64,000 nt of DNA from a virus, in the IMG/VR virus record IMGVR_UViG_3300027987_000382, positions 1 through 64,000 of that record. One strand, given 5' to 3'. Every line of letters starts with the position of its first letter. Position 1 is the first letter of the stretch. The notes under the pieces were generated by a model. The model was not told the DNA's origin, made no database searches, and saw only the letters and a list, made by a program, of their open reading frames with translations. Shown here in pieces: positions 32,442-40,635 of this stretch. The translations under genes and the position numbers were made by a program.

Positions 32442-33388
32442 TCTCGGACGACCTTCATTTGCTGACCCGGTTTGTTACCACGTTGCGAATATCGCAACAA
32501 CCGCAAAATATTAGAGCCGACATCAGCACACCAATCCCACTGAGCAGAACTGCCGACACAGAAAATCCCACGTTGTTCGATCGTATCAAGCTTTGGAATA
32601 GGCCCCATCGGAAGGACGTTCTCAATAGACGTGCCATCGAGAATATCAAACTTTGGAATAAAGCTCATGAAATAAATTCCTGGATTAGGAATGTCTTCAT
32701 GGCAGTAGATGAGAAACCTCTTCGGGGCAACGTTTGTCGCTTTGTAGAAGCTGAATATTCTGTCCGTCACCATGACTTGGTTCATCCCCTCAAAGTCAAG
32801 GTGGTCGGTCTGAATGTGCAGATAATGCACAGTGCGAGCTTTGAGATTCGGCTCCTGTTTCATCAATCGCAGTAATGCGTCGAGCGGGATGGTGCTAACT
32901 GCGTTGTCGAAATCTTCACGGACGCCGTTTCTCACGAAGTAGTGGTCGCCAATTTCTGTGACTTGTCCTTTCGCGACTTCACGCTTCAGATCCTCGATGT
33001 ACGTCTCTTGAAGCCGCTCGTAGAGCTGATTCACTCTGATGTCATAGACGAACAGGCTCATCCTGTTCATCATATAAGGTTCTGTTTGTGGCGGTATTTG
33101 CGTTCCGAAGATCTTCTCTGCCCAATCTCTGCAGAGTCCAGCATCCCATTTCCTATAGAGTTCCCCGCCTATGGACCACGCACGCTGGTAGACGAACCGC
33201 TGAAGTTGCTGACCCATCAAATCATTGACAAATGGGTCCAGTTGGTCGTCACAAATGATGAAGTTGTCGTCGAGGGCTGGGTTGAAGCTGAAGAATCTGC
33301 TTCGATAGAACGGGATCACCGTCCAGGAATCACCCAAGATGATTCTGGCGAGGAGCCCAACAATCCCAGAGCCGAAGATGACATTCAT
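32438..33388 (-). CDS. FAD/NAD-binding oxidoreductase-like protein (UDP-galactopyranose-mutase-like)
   Basis: 316 aa. IFGSGIVGLLARIIL is a dinucleotide-binding GxGxxG fold at the N-terminus, and GIFCVGSSAQWDWCADVGSNILRL near the end is in the place of the second FAD-contact motif of UDP-galactopyranose mutase and amine-oxidase relatives. The middle is divergent. Next to kdsB, a role in sugar-nucleotide chemistry is likely. Confidence 0.6.
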   Translation of the reverse strand: MNVIFGSGIVGLLARIILGDSWTVIPFYRSRFFSFNPALDDNFIICDDQLDPFVNDLMGQQLQRFVYQRAWSIGGELYRKWDAGLCRDWAEKIFGTQIPPQTEPYMMNRMSLFVYDIRVNQLYERLQETYIEDLKREVAKGQVTEIGDHYFVRNGVREDFDNAVSTIPLDALLRLMKQEPNLKARTVHYLHIQTDHLDFEGMNQVMVTDRIFSFYKATNVAPKRFLIYCHEDIPNPGIYFMSFIPKFDILDGTSIENVLPMGPIPKLDTIEQRGIFCVGSSAQWDWCADVGSNILRLLRYSQRGNKPGQQMKVVRE

Positions 33389-34113
33389 TCATTCTCAACC
33401 AAATCGTCGTCGTCGAATTCTTCAGACAAACCCTCCGCAGCTTCCAGCTCTTTCTTGGGAGGTGTTTCTGTGACCAACGAAGGCGTTTCCTTTGGCTCCG
33501 GTTGAGCTTTTTCGGCACTCTGCGACATCGAGGCCCCCTTGATCGGAGAACGTTTTTCCTGGCTCTCCGGGGCCTTCTTCGCGGTTTCCTTCTTGGCGGT
33601 CTTTTTCTTGGTCTTCTTGGTGGCCTTCTTGGTGGCCTTCTTGGCTGTCTTGGTCGGCTTTGGCTCATCATCGTTGGCCAAAAGGGCACTCGTCGTATGC
33701 CCTACAACCGTTTCCTGAATCAGACGATCGGCCACCGTCTCGTCAGGATTGCCTTCGACGACCTGCTCCATCGGATTGTGCAGCAATGGATCAAATTCGT
33801 GTTCGGCAATCCGACCAGCTTCGAGAGGATTCATGAACGCGTTGACCGGCGGTTCCACGCCTGGGCGGCAATGCTGGCAGACCCAATCGATCACCGGGAA
33901 CGGTGGGTCTGGTAGCTGGATGTTCTCGATCATCACTCCCTGGCCGCACTTTGGACACACGGTCGAAATGTGCGTCGGCTTCACATAGTTGCCAAACGAA
34001 TTCTGCATCGTTTGTTGGTTTGCGGGTTCCGAATCGAACTGGTATGGCCGCCCGCCTATCTCTTCACCCTCGATTCGGACAGTGACAAGATCGTATGGAT
34101 TGTAGCTGCTCAT
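33385..34113 (-). CDS. Zinc-ribbon protein with Lys/Ala-rich histone-like tail, 242 aa
   Basis: CPKCGQ...CQHC around residues 53-82 forms a zinc ribbon. Residues 150-185 are repeats of KKATKK/KTAKKA as in histone H1-like tails, and the end is acidic (EEFDDDDLVENE). This suggests DNA binding with a charge-regulated tail. AGGAGA precedes the ATG. Confidence 0.7.
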   Translation of the reverse strand: MSSYNPYDLVTVRIEGEEIGGRPYQFDSEPANQQTMQNSFGNYVKPTHISTVCPKCGQGVMIENIQLPDPPFPVIDWVCQHCRPGVEPPVNAFMNPLEAGRIAEHEFDPLLHNPMEQVVEGNPDETVADRLIQETVVGHTTSALLANDDEPKPTKTAKKATKKATKKTKKKTAKKETAKKAPESQEKRSPIKGASMSQSAEKAQPEPKETPSLVTETPPKKELEAAEGLSEEFDDDDLVENE

Positions 34114-34131
34114 GAAAATCTCCTGGGATAT

Positions 34132-34422
34132 CTACTTTTCTTTGTCGGGCGGTTTTTCGACCAAGGGGCCTCTGTTGCCATCAGGATACAGAATCTCCTT
34201 GTTTCCGTTGCTATACTCTATGATATAGGTACCTTCCGGGGCACCATCAACTGGGATCATTTCAGCGTTGAGGATTGTTCGCCTTTCCGGCATCCTTTTT
34301 GGAGCCGGAGCCGGTTCCCTTTTAGGATCAATCATCCACGAAATCGCGATGAACAGAAATCCGACAAAGATCAGAACGACGTACCGCCAGACGGCAGCTG
34401 TGACTAACTTGTTGTCGCCCAT
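34132..34422 (-). CDS. Single-pass membrane protein, 96 aa
   Basis: One hydrophobic helix (residues 12-30, YVVLIFVGFLFIAISWMI) and a Pro/Arg/Lys-rich soluble part ending in acidic and basic residues. It could be a spanin-like or anchoring protein, but no lipobox or coiled coil is seen. Confidence 0.62.
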   Translation of the reverse strand: MGDNKLVTAAVWRYVVLIFVGFLFIAISWMIDPKREPAPAPKRMPERRTILNAEMIPVDGAPEGTYIIEYSNGNKEILYPDGNRGPLVEKPPDKEK

Positions 34423-34952
34423 TCTCCGGCTACCTTTCTTGTCTGTTCGGCACGTTCACGAAGCGTTTGATACGCTTCCTCCGAGATGTTGAGTTCGACA
34501 AACCGCTTGTCCAAATTCATAGCGGCCGGACGGATAAAGTCAGTACCCTTGCATTTTGGGCAGATCTTGTCGGTCTCGAAAGTCCTCTGTTGGCATTTGG
34601 TGCAAATGTTCGGTTGCCCCGTCATTCGCACATTGACTCGTACCACCTCGATATGGTAGTAGTTGTAGGTACCAGTCAGCTTGGTACCACTCAATTCACA
34701 AATCGTGAACAGACCCTTTTTATCCATCCCTTCGCGATAATTCGCGATGATTTGCTGCTTGAACTTCTCAAAGCACGCAGTGCAAATGTCAAGTGAGAAG
34801 CAAGTTTGTGTGCGAAAGATATGGTTTAACGGTGGTCGCTGGCCGTTGATGACCGACACTGGGCGAAAGTCCCAGGAATAGTACAAGAAATCATTCTTGT
34901 ATTGGGTACCACAGTGATCACAAGCTATGCCGTCTCGGTCTTTGAGTTGCAT
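34404..34952 (-). CDS. Zinc-finger protein, 182 aa
   Basis: The start is placed at the ATG 10 bases after GAGAGG. Two Cys sets are seen: CDHCG...CTAC in the first half and CTKCQ...CPKC in the second. The second looks like a rubredoxin-type knuckle. Probable nucleic-acid-binding or structural zinc protein. Confidence 0.7.
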   Translation of the reverse strand: MQLKDRDGIACDHCGTQYKNDFLYYSWDFRPVSVINGQRPPLNHIFRTQTCFSLDICTACFEKFKQQIIANYREGMDKKGLFTICELSGTKLTGTYNYYHIEVVRVNVRMTGQPNICTKCQQRTFETDKICPKCKGTDFIRPAAMNLDKRFVELNISEEAYQTLRERAEQTRKVAGEWATTS

Positions 34953-35012
34953 TGGGACTAATCCTCTCATTATCTACGACGTAAAAATAAGAGTAACTGC
35001 GAGGGACCTTCC

Positions 35013-36740
35013 ATGCGACTCAGCGACATTGCCGAAATCATCATAGAGAACGTGGAGAAACTGCTCCCGTATCTTCGCGATGATGTCAAGCAATATTTGG
35101 CAAAGAGGAAAGAGGCTGGTGTACCAAACCCAACCGAATTTCCCACTCACCTGAACGAAAAATCGCTCAGCAAATGGATCGACATAGCCGTAGAATGGGC
35201 ATTGCGTGCCGATCCTCGCTACATACGTGAAATCAGAAAAGAAAAGCCTCTCAGCAGAATCAAAGCACCATTCGTCAAACAAATCCTCAAATGGTGGCTA
35301 GACCCAGCGGCTGGTGGCGGAATTGACCTACCAGAAGATATTGAAACGACGGCCGAAACGCTTAACCAATTCAATGTCGCCAAGCAACACGGGTTAAATG
35401 CGAACGCCGCCGATTTCACGCGTTGGGACGAGCTGGTTGCAGCTCTGCAACCGTTCCTCACAGAGCCAGAAGAAGCCGACAGCGACATCTACTCGCGAAT
35501 GGGCCTGGACCTCGTCTTCCACGAAGGACCATGGAAGATGTACACGGTCGACAAATGGATCCCTGGCGACCAATCGACCTTACATCCAGGTCAAGTGTGC
35601 CACAGAGCATTTGAAGGCACCCGCTGGTGCGTCAAGTATCAAAGCACATTCGAACGCACCTACAGCGGAGTCTACTACCTCGTTCTCTACAGAGGCAAGA
35701 GATTTGGGCTAATCAACTTCCCAAGCAAACAATTCAAGAATCCGCAAGACCAAGCAATCTCCAAAACAGAGCCAGAACTCGGACTCCAATTCTTGCAGTT
35801 GCTATTCAATAAGCGGCCCGACTTCCTGGCAGAATTGGCTCTAGCAATGCTCGATAGTCGATACTCGAGCTACAGTGACTTCGCCCCATTCATGGAGCAT
35901 TTCACGGCCGAGACAACGGAGATTCTGAACACACCAGAAGCGAGAGAAGGTGCACTTCGCGACCCGATGCAAGTAATCCAGCTGGCCAAATTCATCGGCG
36001 AATGGCCGCACTTTAGAGATTGGCCAGAGGGCTATCAAAAAATCGTGTCGACCGACTTCAGCACAAACACACGACGATCGCAGGCCATCCAAGAGCTTGT
36101 CGAAGCACGAGGCCGCGTCCCAGAAGTCGAAGCTAAAATCGATTCTGTAGAGGCATTCAAGCGATATTGCGTTTGGCTGACCAAGTCTAACATGAAGCCT
36201 GGTGCGGCGACCGATCTGATCGCAAAGGGTCGAGAGATCTCAGAAAACATCGCCAAAGACCCAACCAAAATCAGGGGAGCCATCAGCTGGCTAACCACAG
36301 AACGTGGACTCAGGGGCGGCGAGACTCCTCCACCATGGCCAAATATGGAACAGCAGATTCTGCGATCACAAGATCCACGAGCTGCTTTCGCTTATGCTAA
36401 ACTACTGGGCGAAGCTTGGCCAGAAGGCGAATCTCTCATCGCCTCTGATGACAGATCGGCAGAATCATACTTCAAGCTCACCGGCAAAGACGTTCGTGGC
36501 GGAAAACAGCTGGCAGAGCCGACTGACCCAGATGGCATCGTCAGAAGAGCAATTGCTCGCGGGAAAGAAATTCCTGCCGAGCAAGAAGACTTCATCCTAC
36601 AGGACCTCGATGCATCGATCGATTATGCCGAGCACCTGATCGGTCCGTGGCCAGAACTTGAGGACGAATTGCGTAAGAGAGGGACGTCGGCTCAGAAGAA
36701 AGAGTACTCGAGACGAGTCCTTTACGGCGAATTCCAGTGA
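35013..36740 (+). CDS. Large tagged protein, 575 aa (MRLSDIAE start)
   Basis: It begins MRLSDIAEII, matching the N-terminal tag with I-A-E at residues 6-8, but has no GLEDADEF. Residues 195-260 form a compact domain (GTRWCVKYQSTFERTYSGVYYLVLYRGKRFGLINF) of a kind seen in other large-phage proteins. The C-terminal 300 residues repeat short helical units with pattern 'D-p-x-A-x-x-Y-A-x-x-L-G-x-W-P' (AFAYAKLLGEAWPEGE, SIDYAEHLIGPWPELE, VIQLAKFIGEWPHFRD), a degenerate helical repeat. Function unknown; a capsid-internal protein is inferred from the tag. Solitary on the plus strand. Confidence 0.8.
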   Translation: MRLSDIAEIIIENVEKLLPYLRDDVKQYLAKRKEAGVPNPTEFPTHLNEKSLSKWIDIAVEWALRADPRYIREIRKEKPLSRIKAPFVKQILKWWLDPAAGGGIDLPEDIETTAETLNQFNVAKQHGLNANAADFTRWDELVAALQPFLTEPEEADSDIYSRMGLDLVFHEGPWKMYTVDKWIPGDQSTLHPGQVCHRAFEGTRWCVKYQSTFERTYSGVYYLVLYRGKRFGLINFPSKQFKNPQDQAISKTEPELGLQFLQLLFNKRPDFLAELALAMLDSRYSSYSDFAPFMEHFTAETTEILNTPEAREGALRDPMQVIQLAKFIGEWPHFRDWPEGYQKIVSTDFSTNTRRSQAIQELVEARGRVPEVEAKIDSVEAFKRYCVWLTKSNMKPGAATDLIAKGREISENIAKDPTKIRGAISWLTTERGLRGGETPPPWPNMEQQILRSQDPRAAFAYAKLLGEAWPEGESLIASDDRSAESYFKLTGKDVRGGKQLAEPTDPDGIVRRAIARGKEIPAEQEDFILQDLDASIDYAEHLIGPWPELEDELRKRGTSAQKKEYSRRVLYGEFQ

Positions 36741-37543
36741 TCTGCGGATTGTTCTTCTAGATAAGCCGGAAGCTCTGCAAAGCTCATTGCCCTCGGAATT
36801 ACAGAGCGGCCATCTTGACCTCGCGATTTCCACAACGCCGTCGCCTCTCCGGCCTGTTGATCGAAAGTTAGTCCAAGCAGCTTGACAGCCGAATCGATGC
36901 CCAGATGCTGCGATCTAGCATTGATTGTCACGTTGATGCCTTCAATCAAGCTAGCAAGAATCCTGTCGAAAATGACTGGAGGTGCTCCAAGCTCAAACAA
37001 CATCGCGACTGGATTTCCCGCAAAGTCTCTGTAGCTCTTACCCCGGTAATCAAAGCGGTCAGGTTCTTCATTGAATTTCGCTTCTGATTCATGCCGCCAT
37101 TTGATGTCTTTGATGTTGGTCATGTAGGCTGTCATGATCACTTTGAAGCGGTTATTCCAAATGTACTCCTTATGGGCGTTGTAGCGACCAGTTTCTGGAT
37201 CTGGTTCGGCCCAGCCGGTTTCATCCTGACCGCATCTCTCGCAAGGAATGTATTCGCCAAGAGTGGTGAAGTCTCGCATTCTCCCGATCAGAGATGCTCG
37301 CTGTGCACCAATTCTTTGGTATCGTCCAGCCCAACGCGGATAGACACCGGGTGTAATCCCCATGATGAGAATTTGGGTCCCGGTTTTCGGATGATTGATG
37401 ATCCGGGCGTGGTCTGCTTCGATGACAACGCCACGCCTCGTAAGAATCGTGGCTGGACGCAAACGACCACGGTTGCGAGTCTCGCTGACAATTCGCAACC
37501 TTTTTAGCATTAGCGTGTTGTCGATTTTATCCGATAGGTTCAT
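36722..37543 (-). CDS. RPAxIxxKRGT-family paralogue 1, 273 aa
   Basis: Starts MNLSDKIDNTLMLKRLRIVSETRN, a variant of the tagged beginning. Residues 26-150 share with the next two genes a block of RPATILTRRGVVIEADHAR, a GITPGVY-like turn, MRDFTTLGEYIP, DETGW-EP and a final KVIMTAYMTNIKDIKW. This copy has CERC before DETGW and a unique 120-aa C-terminal extension. Three tandem copies imply duplication; biochemical role unknown. Confidence 0.72.
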   Translation of the reverse strand: MNLSDKIDNTLMLKRLRIVSETRNRGRLRPATILTRRGVVIEADHARIINHPKTGTQILIMGITPGVYPRWAGRYQRIGAQRASLIGRMRDFTTLGEYIPCERCGQDETGWAEPDPETGRYNAHKEYIWNNRFKVIMTAYMTNIKDIKWRHESEAKFNEEPDRFDYRGKSYRDFAGNPVAMLFELGAPPVIFDRILASLIEGINVTINARSQHLGIDSAVKLLGLTFDQQAGEATALWKSRGQDGRSVIPRAMSFAELPAYLEEQSADHWNSP

Positions 37544-38201
37544 CTTCAAGCCTGTTGCCAGCCACGCGGCTTTTCCGCCACCAGTTCTTATTATCGTCGT
37601 ACGCTTTATATTCGTACTTGGACGGGTCGGTGCCGGGTTCCAGCAATTCAAGTGTTTTGACGTTCTCGCGATTCATCGTCAAGATTTTGCGGAACCGACG
37701 TGTGATCCTAAGTTCTCTGTCGGCACAATAATGGCCATATTCGTCTGGTTCAGACCAACCTGTTTCGTCTTGGTAGCCATGCTGCACAAGATAGCTGTCC
37801 GGATGGTATTCTCGCGAAAGATAGAAGTCTCTGAGCTTGAAGTACCATGAGTTTGGGAAATGGCCCTTGTAGACTCTTTGCCATCTGCCTGGGTCGATTC
37901 CAGCAATCACCCACATTGTACCGGTGAATGGGTTTCGCACCTCTCGCACGTGATGGACCGGGATTAGAGTGCCACGCTTCATGAGGATGATGGCGGGCTG
38001 CATTCGTCGAGATTCGAGTAGTGGGCCTAAACCGGCTTCACTGAGAGCCAGTCCAAGTTTGTCCTCGATTGACTCAGATTTCTTTTTCTTGACGCGTTCT
38101 GGAAGTTTCTTTCCCTTTGGCGTGTGCTTTTCCCACCGATCAGCCATTTCTGGATGATTAGCGTGCATCCAGCTTCGTTGAGCTTCGCTTTTGAATGGCA
38201 T
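37527..38201 (-). CDS. RPAxIxxKRGT-family paralogue 2 with MPFKSEAQR start, 224 aa
   Basis: GGAGA six bases before ATG fixes the start. The first 40 residues (MPFKSEAQRSWMHANHPEMA) form a short phage motif that occurs at the front of many unrelated phage proteins. After a Lys-rich linker the shared block begins at MQPAIILMKRGTLIPVHH and runs to KILTMNRENVKTLEL. Structured RNA copy A ends 15 bases upstream of the start codon. Confidence 0.74.
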   Translation of the reverse strand: MPFKSEAQRSWMHANHPEMADRWEKHTPKGKKLPERVKKKKSESIEDKLGLALSEAGLGPLLESRRMQPAIILMKRGTLIPVHHVREVRNPFTGTMWVIAGIDPGRWQRVYKGHFPNSWYFKLRDFYLSREYHPDSYLVQHGYQDETGWSEPDEYGHYCADRELRITRRFRKILTMNRENVKTLELLEPGTDPSKYEYKAYDDNKNWWRKSRVAGNRLEDEPIG

Positions 38202-38216
38202 TAAATGTCTCCAAAA

Positions 38217-38365
38217 GGAGCGGACCACGAGTGAAGGCCGGAGGCCGTAGTACGCTCAAAGCGTTAGCTTTGAGATGGCATTTGTCTCTATACCGTCAGC
38301 ATCCTTCCTCAAGGATTGGCACGACTAACAGCTTCGAGACGTCGAGGAAACCCATGGTCCGCTCC
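38217..38365. ncRNA. Structured RNA element, copy A
   Basis: A 149-nt element closed by an 11-bp perfect helix (GGAGCGGACCA with TGGTCCGCTCC). Inside: GGCC-gga-GGCC; CTCAAAGC-gtta-GCTTTGAG; ATCCTT-cctc-AAGGAT. The conserved single-strand core reads CATTTGTCTCTATACCGTCAGC. It matches copies B and C in order and spacing while the helix sequences differ. Strand of transcription not known. Confidence 0.75.
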
Positions 38366-38367
38366 AA

Positions 38368-38521
38368 AAATGGTTGTCACCGGTGGCGGTCCGGAGACCA
38401 AACAAACGGAATATCCGTTAGGCTATTCCTTACATTCGCTCCTGTACCGCCCGCGTCCTTCCCCAAGGACGTACACGACCAAGCAGCTTCAGAGCATCAG
38501 GGAAACCGATTACAACCATTT
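38368..38521. ncRNA. Structured RNA element, copy B
   Basis: A 154-nt element closed by AAATGGTTGT with ACAACCATTT (10 bp). Inside: GGTC-cgga-GACC; GGAATA-t-CC-gtta-GG-c-TATTCC; GTCCTT-cccc-AAGGAC. The core is CATTCGCTCCTGTACCGCCCGC. One arm of the closing helix is also the last codons and stop (WL*) of the gene ending at 38510, so element and gene overlap. Confidence 0.75.
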
Positions 38522-38968
38522 GATTCCTAATATGTTCTCCGGATTGATTGTCATGATCTTCTCAAACTTCATCTTCTTGATGTAGTACCGATGGGCCGAA
38601 TATCCGCCCGGCCCACGACCACCGCACGGTCTGCTGTTGTATGCTTCAACAGCATGCCATCCTTCAGGGGTCTCGCCACCAAGTGGCTCATCCCAACCAG
38701 TCTCATCTTGGTATGGGGCTGGGATGTACTCTCCTGGTGCATAGAAATCTCGCAGCCGCCTCACAAATGAACCGTTTTTCGAAAGCGAGGCCGACGCCAT
38801 TTCTGTCTCGTAAAGTCCCGGTTTGACTCCGACTACGAGATATGATCTCCCAGTTGGATATTGAACCATTCTCGCATGATCCGCTTTAATCACCGTCCCC
38901 CGCTTCATTGTAATTATAGCAGGGCGGTGAGTTCTCAGCCGAGCTTCTGCGATATGGTAAAGTTTCAT
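38510..38968 (-). CDS. RPAxIxxKRGT-family paralogue 3 with MKLYHIAE tag, 152 aa
   Basis: Starts MKLYHIAEARLRTHRPAIITMKRGT, so the tag with I-A-E at residues 6-8 runs straight into the shared block. It then has KADHARMVQYPTGRSYLVVG, RRLRDFYAPGEYIP, YQDETGWDEP and KIMTINPENILGIKWL. It is the shortest copy and probably closest to the basic unit. No ribosome site precedes the ATG; instead the closing arm of structured RNA copy C ends 7 bases before it. Confidence 0.75.
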   Translation of the reverse strand: MKLYHIAEARLRTHRPAIITMKRGTVIKADHARMVQYPTGRSYLVVGVKPGLYETEMASASLSKNGSFVRRLRDFYAPGEYIPAPYQDETGWDEPLGGETPEGWHAVEAYNSRPCGGRGPGGYSAHRYYIKKMKFEKIMTINPENILGIKWL

Positions 38969-38975
38969 AGGAAAA

Positions 38976-39114
38976 CCGCAGTTGCGAGTGAAGAACGTCA
39001 AACGCTCGCACCATTAGGTTCGAGATTGCATTCGCCTCTGTACCACCAGCATCCTTTCCCAAGGATGTGCACGTTCCGATAGCTTCAAGGCACCAGGAAA
39101 ACCCGCAACTGCGG
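38976..39114. ncRNA. Structured RNA element, copy C, upstream of the reverse transcriptase
   Basis: A 139-nt element closed by CCGCAGTTGCG with CGCAACTGCGG (11 bp, perfect). Inside: CGT-caa-ACG; CTCG-c-ACC-atta-GGT-t-CGAG; ATCCTT-tccc-AAGGAT. The core is CATTCGCCTCTGTACCACCAGC. It fills the space between the divergent paralogue gene (38968) and the reverse transcriptase (39132), 17 bases before the latter's ATG. Confidence 0.78.
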
Positions 39115-39131
39115 TATTGTATTTTTGCAAC

Positions 39132-40330
39132 ATGATCTCAATCGACGACTGCAAACAAGCATACTCGCTCCAGAACGCCGCTTTAGTTATCGCGAACAAA
39201 GTGGCATTCGACAAAGGCAAGGGATTCGCCAGGTCCTGGGAGCCGCCAATCTCGACGCCAGACTACCCAGACTCGAACGTCACCTCACCAACTACCAATT
39301 TAGCCCAACGGCTAAACAGATAAAGTACGTCAAGTGGAAAGAGAGAATTCTATACATATCCACCTGGGAAGACAAAATTGTCGAAACATGGCTCAGCCGA
39401 TCTCTCAATAAATTATTATCCAGCTGGTTCTCAAAACGATCATACGCCTATCGCCTCGAGAAAATCGGAGTCGACACTTGCCAACGCGACGTCATCGACG
39501 TCATCAAATCAAGTCGCTTCATCGCCAGACGCGATATCCGCAATTTCTTCTACACGATTGACCACGAGCTGCTCCTAGACAAGCTCTCTGCAATCCTAGA
39601 TCCGCCACTCCTCGACTTGGTCAGACAGCGAGTCCAATTCGAGTATTATGAGAACGGAGAAATAAAGGAATGCGAGCTGGGTGTACCGTTCGGATCACCG
39701 ATCGCTTGTTTGCTAGCAAACATTTACCTCACAGCGACAGACCACAAACTGGCAGCACAGAATGCTCACTACTTCAGGTACGCAGATGACTTCCTCATTG
39801 CATCAGATTCGGCCGGTCCAGTTTTAGACAGCGTAGAATTACTGCGAGATGAGGTTGAATATCTGCGTCTCGAGTTGCATCCAGACAAAGGTGTGAATTT
39901 GTCGTTTGAAGACCACCCGAACTTCGACATCACCAACAGATTCAAGTATCTCGGCTTAGAATATTGGCACGACGGCGTTGTTCGCCTCCCCATCGAGAAG
40001 AAACGAAAGATCGCGGGCATTTTCAGGCGAGCACTTCGCAGTCAGAAAAAGAGATTGCTGAAGATTGAAGACCTGACTGAGCGGACTAAAGCGGCAGTCG
40101 CCTGTGTCGCAGAAGCGGCATTGAAAAGAATCAGGTACGCCGCCATCATCGACTACTATCTCAAGCATGTAGAGGACGAAGAACAACTCAAGGTCCTCGA
40201 CCGCGAAATTGCCGAGATGGTGATCAGCACAGTCCTTGACAAGCCGTTCAAAGCACGCGACTTCAAAAAGATTCCGTACGGAACACGATTACGGACTTGT
40301 CTCATTGCTGCACAGAAGCAGGTTGCATAG
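39132..40330 (+). CDS. Reverse transcriptase, with an apparent frameshift near 39221
   Basis: Core motifs are intact: DIRNFFYTIDHELL (first catalytic Asp), GVPFGSPIACLLANIYL, YADDFLIAS (catalytic YxDD) and FKYLGLEYWHDG. The FGSP form of motif 4 excludes a standard diversity-generating RT (SQ), and no retron VTG motif is seen. The natural-looking start MISIDDCKQAYSLQNAAL lies in the frame of 39132, but the core lies one base back. Adding one G to the GGG at 39221-39223 joins them as FDKGK-GIRQVLGAANLDARL. It may be real decay, slippage or a read error. No ribosome site; RNA copy C lies directly upstream. Confidence 0.82.
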
Positions 40331-40361
40331 GCACGGGCAGTTGAACGTGCCGTTCCTCTCC

Positions 40362-40511
40362 ATGTACAACAGCATTCTCTTCGAACGATTCGAAGAAGGC
40401 AAACGACGGCGTTCTGAGCGTATCAGCCAGATTCGGCTGGCTCGGAAGCTGAAGAAGATTCGAGCAGACGACCAGCATAATCATCCGCAAGAGCAGCAAG
40501 GTGCGGATTAG
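40362..40511 (+). CDS. Small basic ORF after the reverse transcriptase, 49 aa
   Basis: Helical and Arg/Lys-rich (RFEEGKRRRSERISQIRLARKL). It lies 31 bases beyond the reverse-transcriptase stop and could be an accessory protein. No ribosome site, and it overlaps a minus-strand ORF by 89 bases, so only one of the two may be used. Confidence 0.35.
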   Translation: MYNSILFERFEEGKRRRSERISQIRLARKLKKIRADDQHNHPQEQQGAD

Positions 40512-40635
40512 AGAATACCGGCCTCTTGCTATCGCATTCATCGACCTCCATGATCTTCTTGCAGACGACGCCGGTCGGCACCTCATCCCTCATCATCAGA
40601 TAGAGGAATTCCTGCAGCCTTTCTCTGACGCTCAC
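40423..40635 (-). CDS. Hypothetical protein after the polymerase, about 70 aa
   Basis: A GTG start within the end of the polymerase gene gives MSVRERLQEFLYLMMRDEVPTGVV, continuing with helical sequence and a Ser/Ala/Glu tail. The start is uncertain (two ATG codons follow). Composition is protein-like; function unknown. Confidence 0.5.
   Translation of the reverse strand: MSVRERLQEFLYLMMRDEVPTGVVCKKIMEVDECDSKRPVFSNPHLAALADDYAGRLLESSSASEPAESG

Noticed and set aside
38217-39114. CRISPR array or group I intron
   Set aside because: Only three copies, spaced by a gene, with different closing arms; too short for a group I core and not inside a split gene.
39132-40330. Diversity-generating retroelement
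   Set aside because: The RT has FGSP instead of the SQ form, and no adenine-biased template/variable repeat pair was noticed.
38976-40330. Classical retron
   Set aside because: Terminal inverted arms recall a1/a2, but the RT lacks the retron VTG motif and the RNA occurs in three copies with a different internal plan. Kept only as an analogy.
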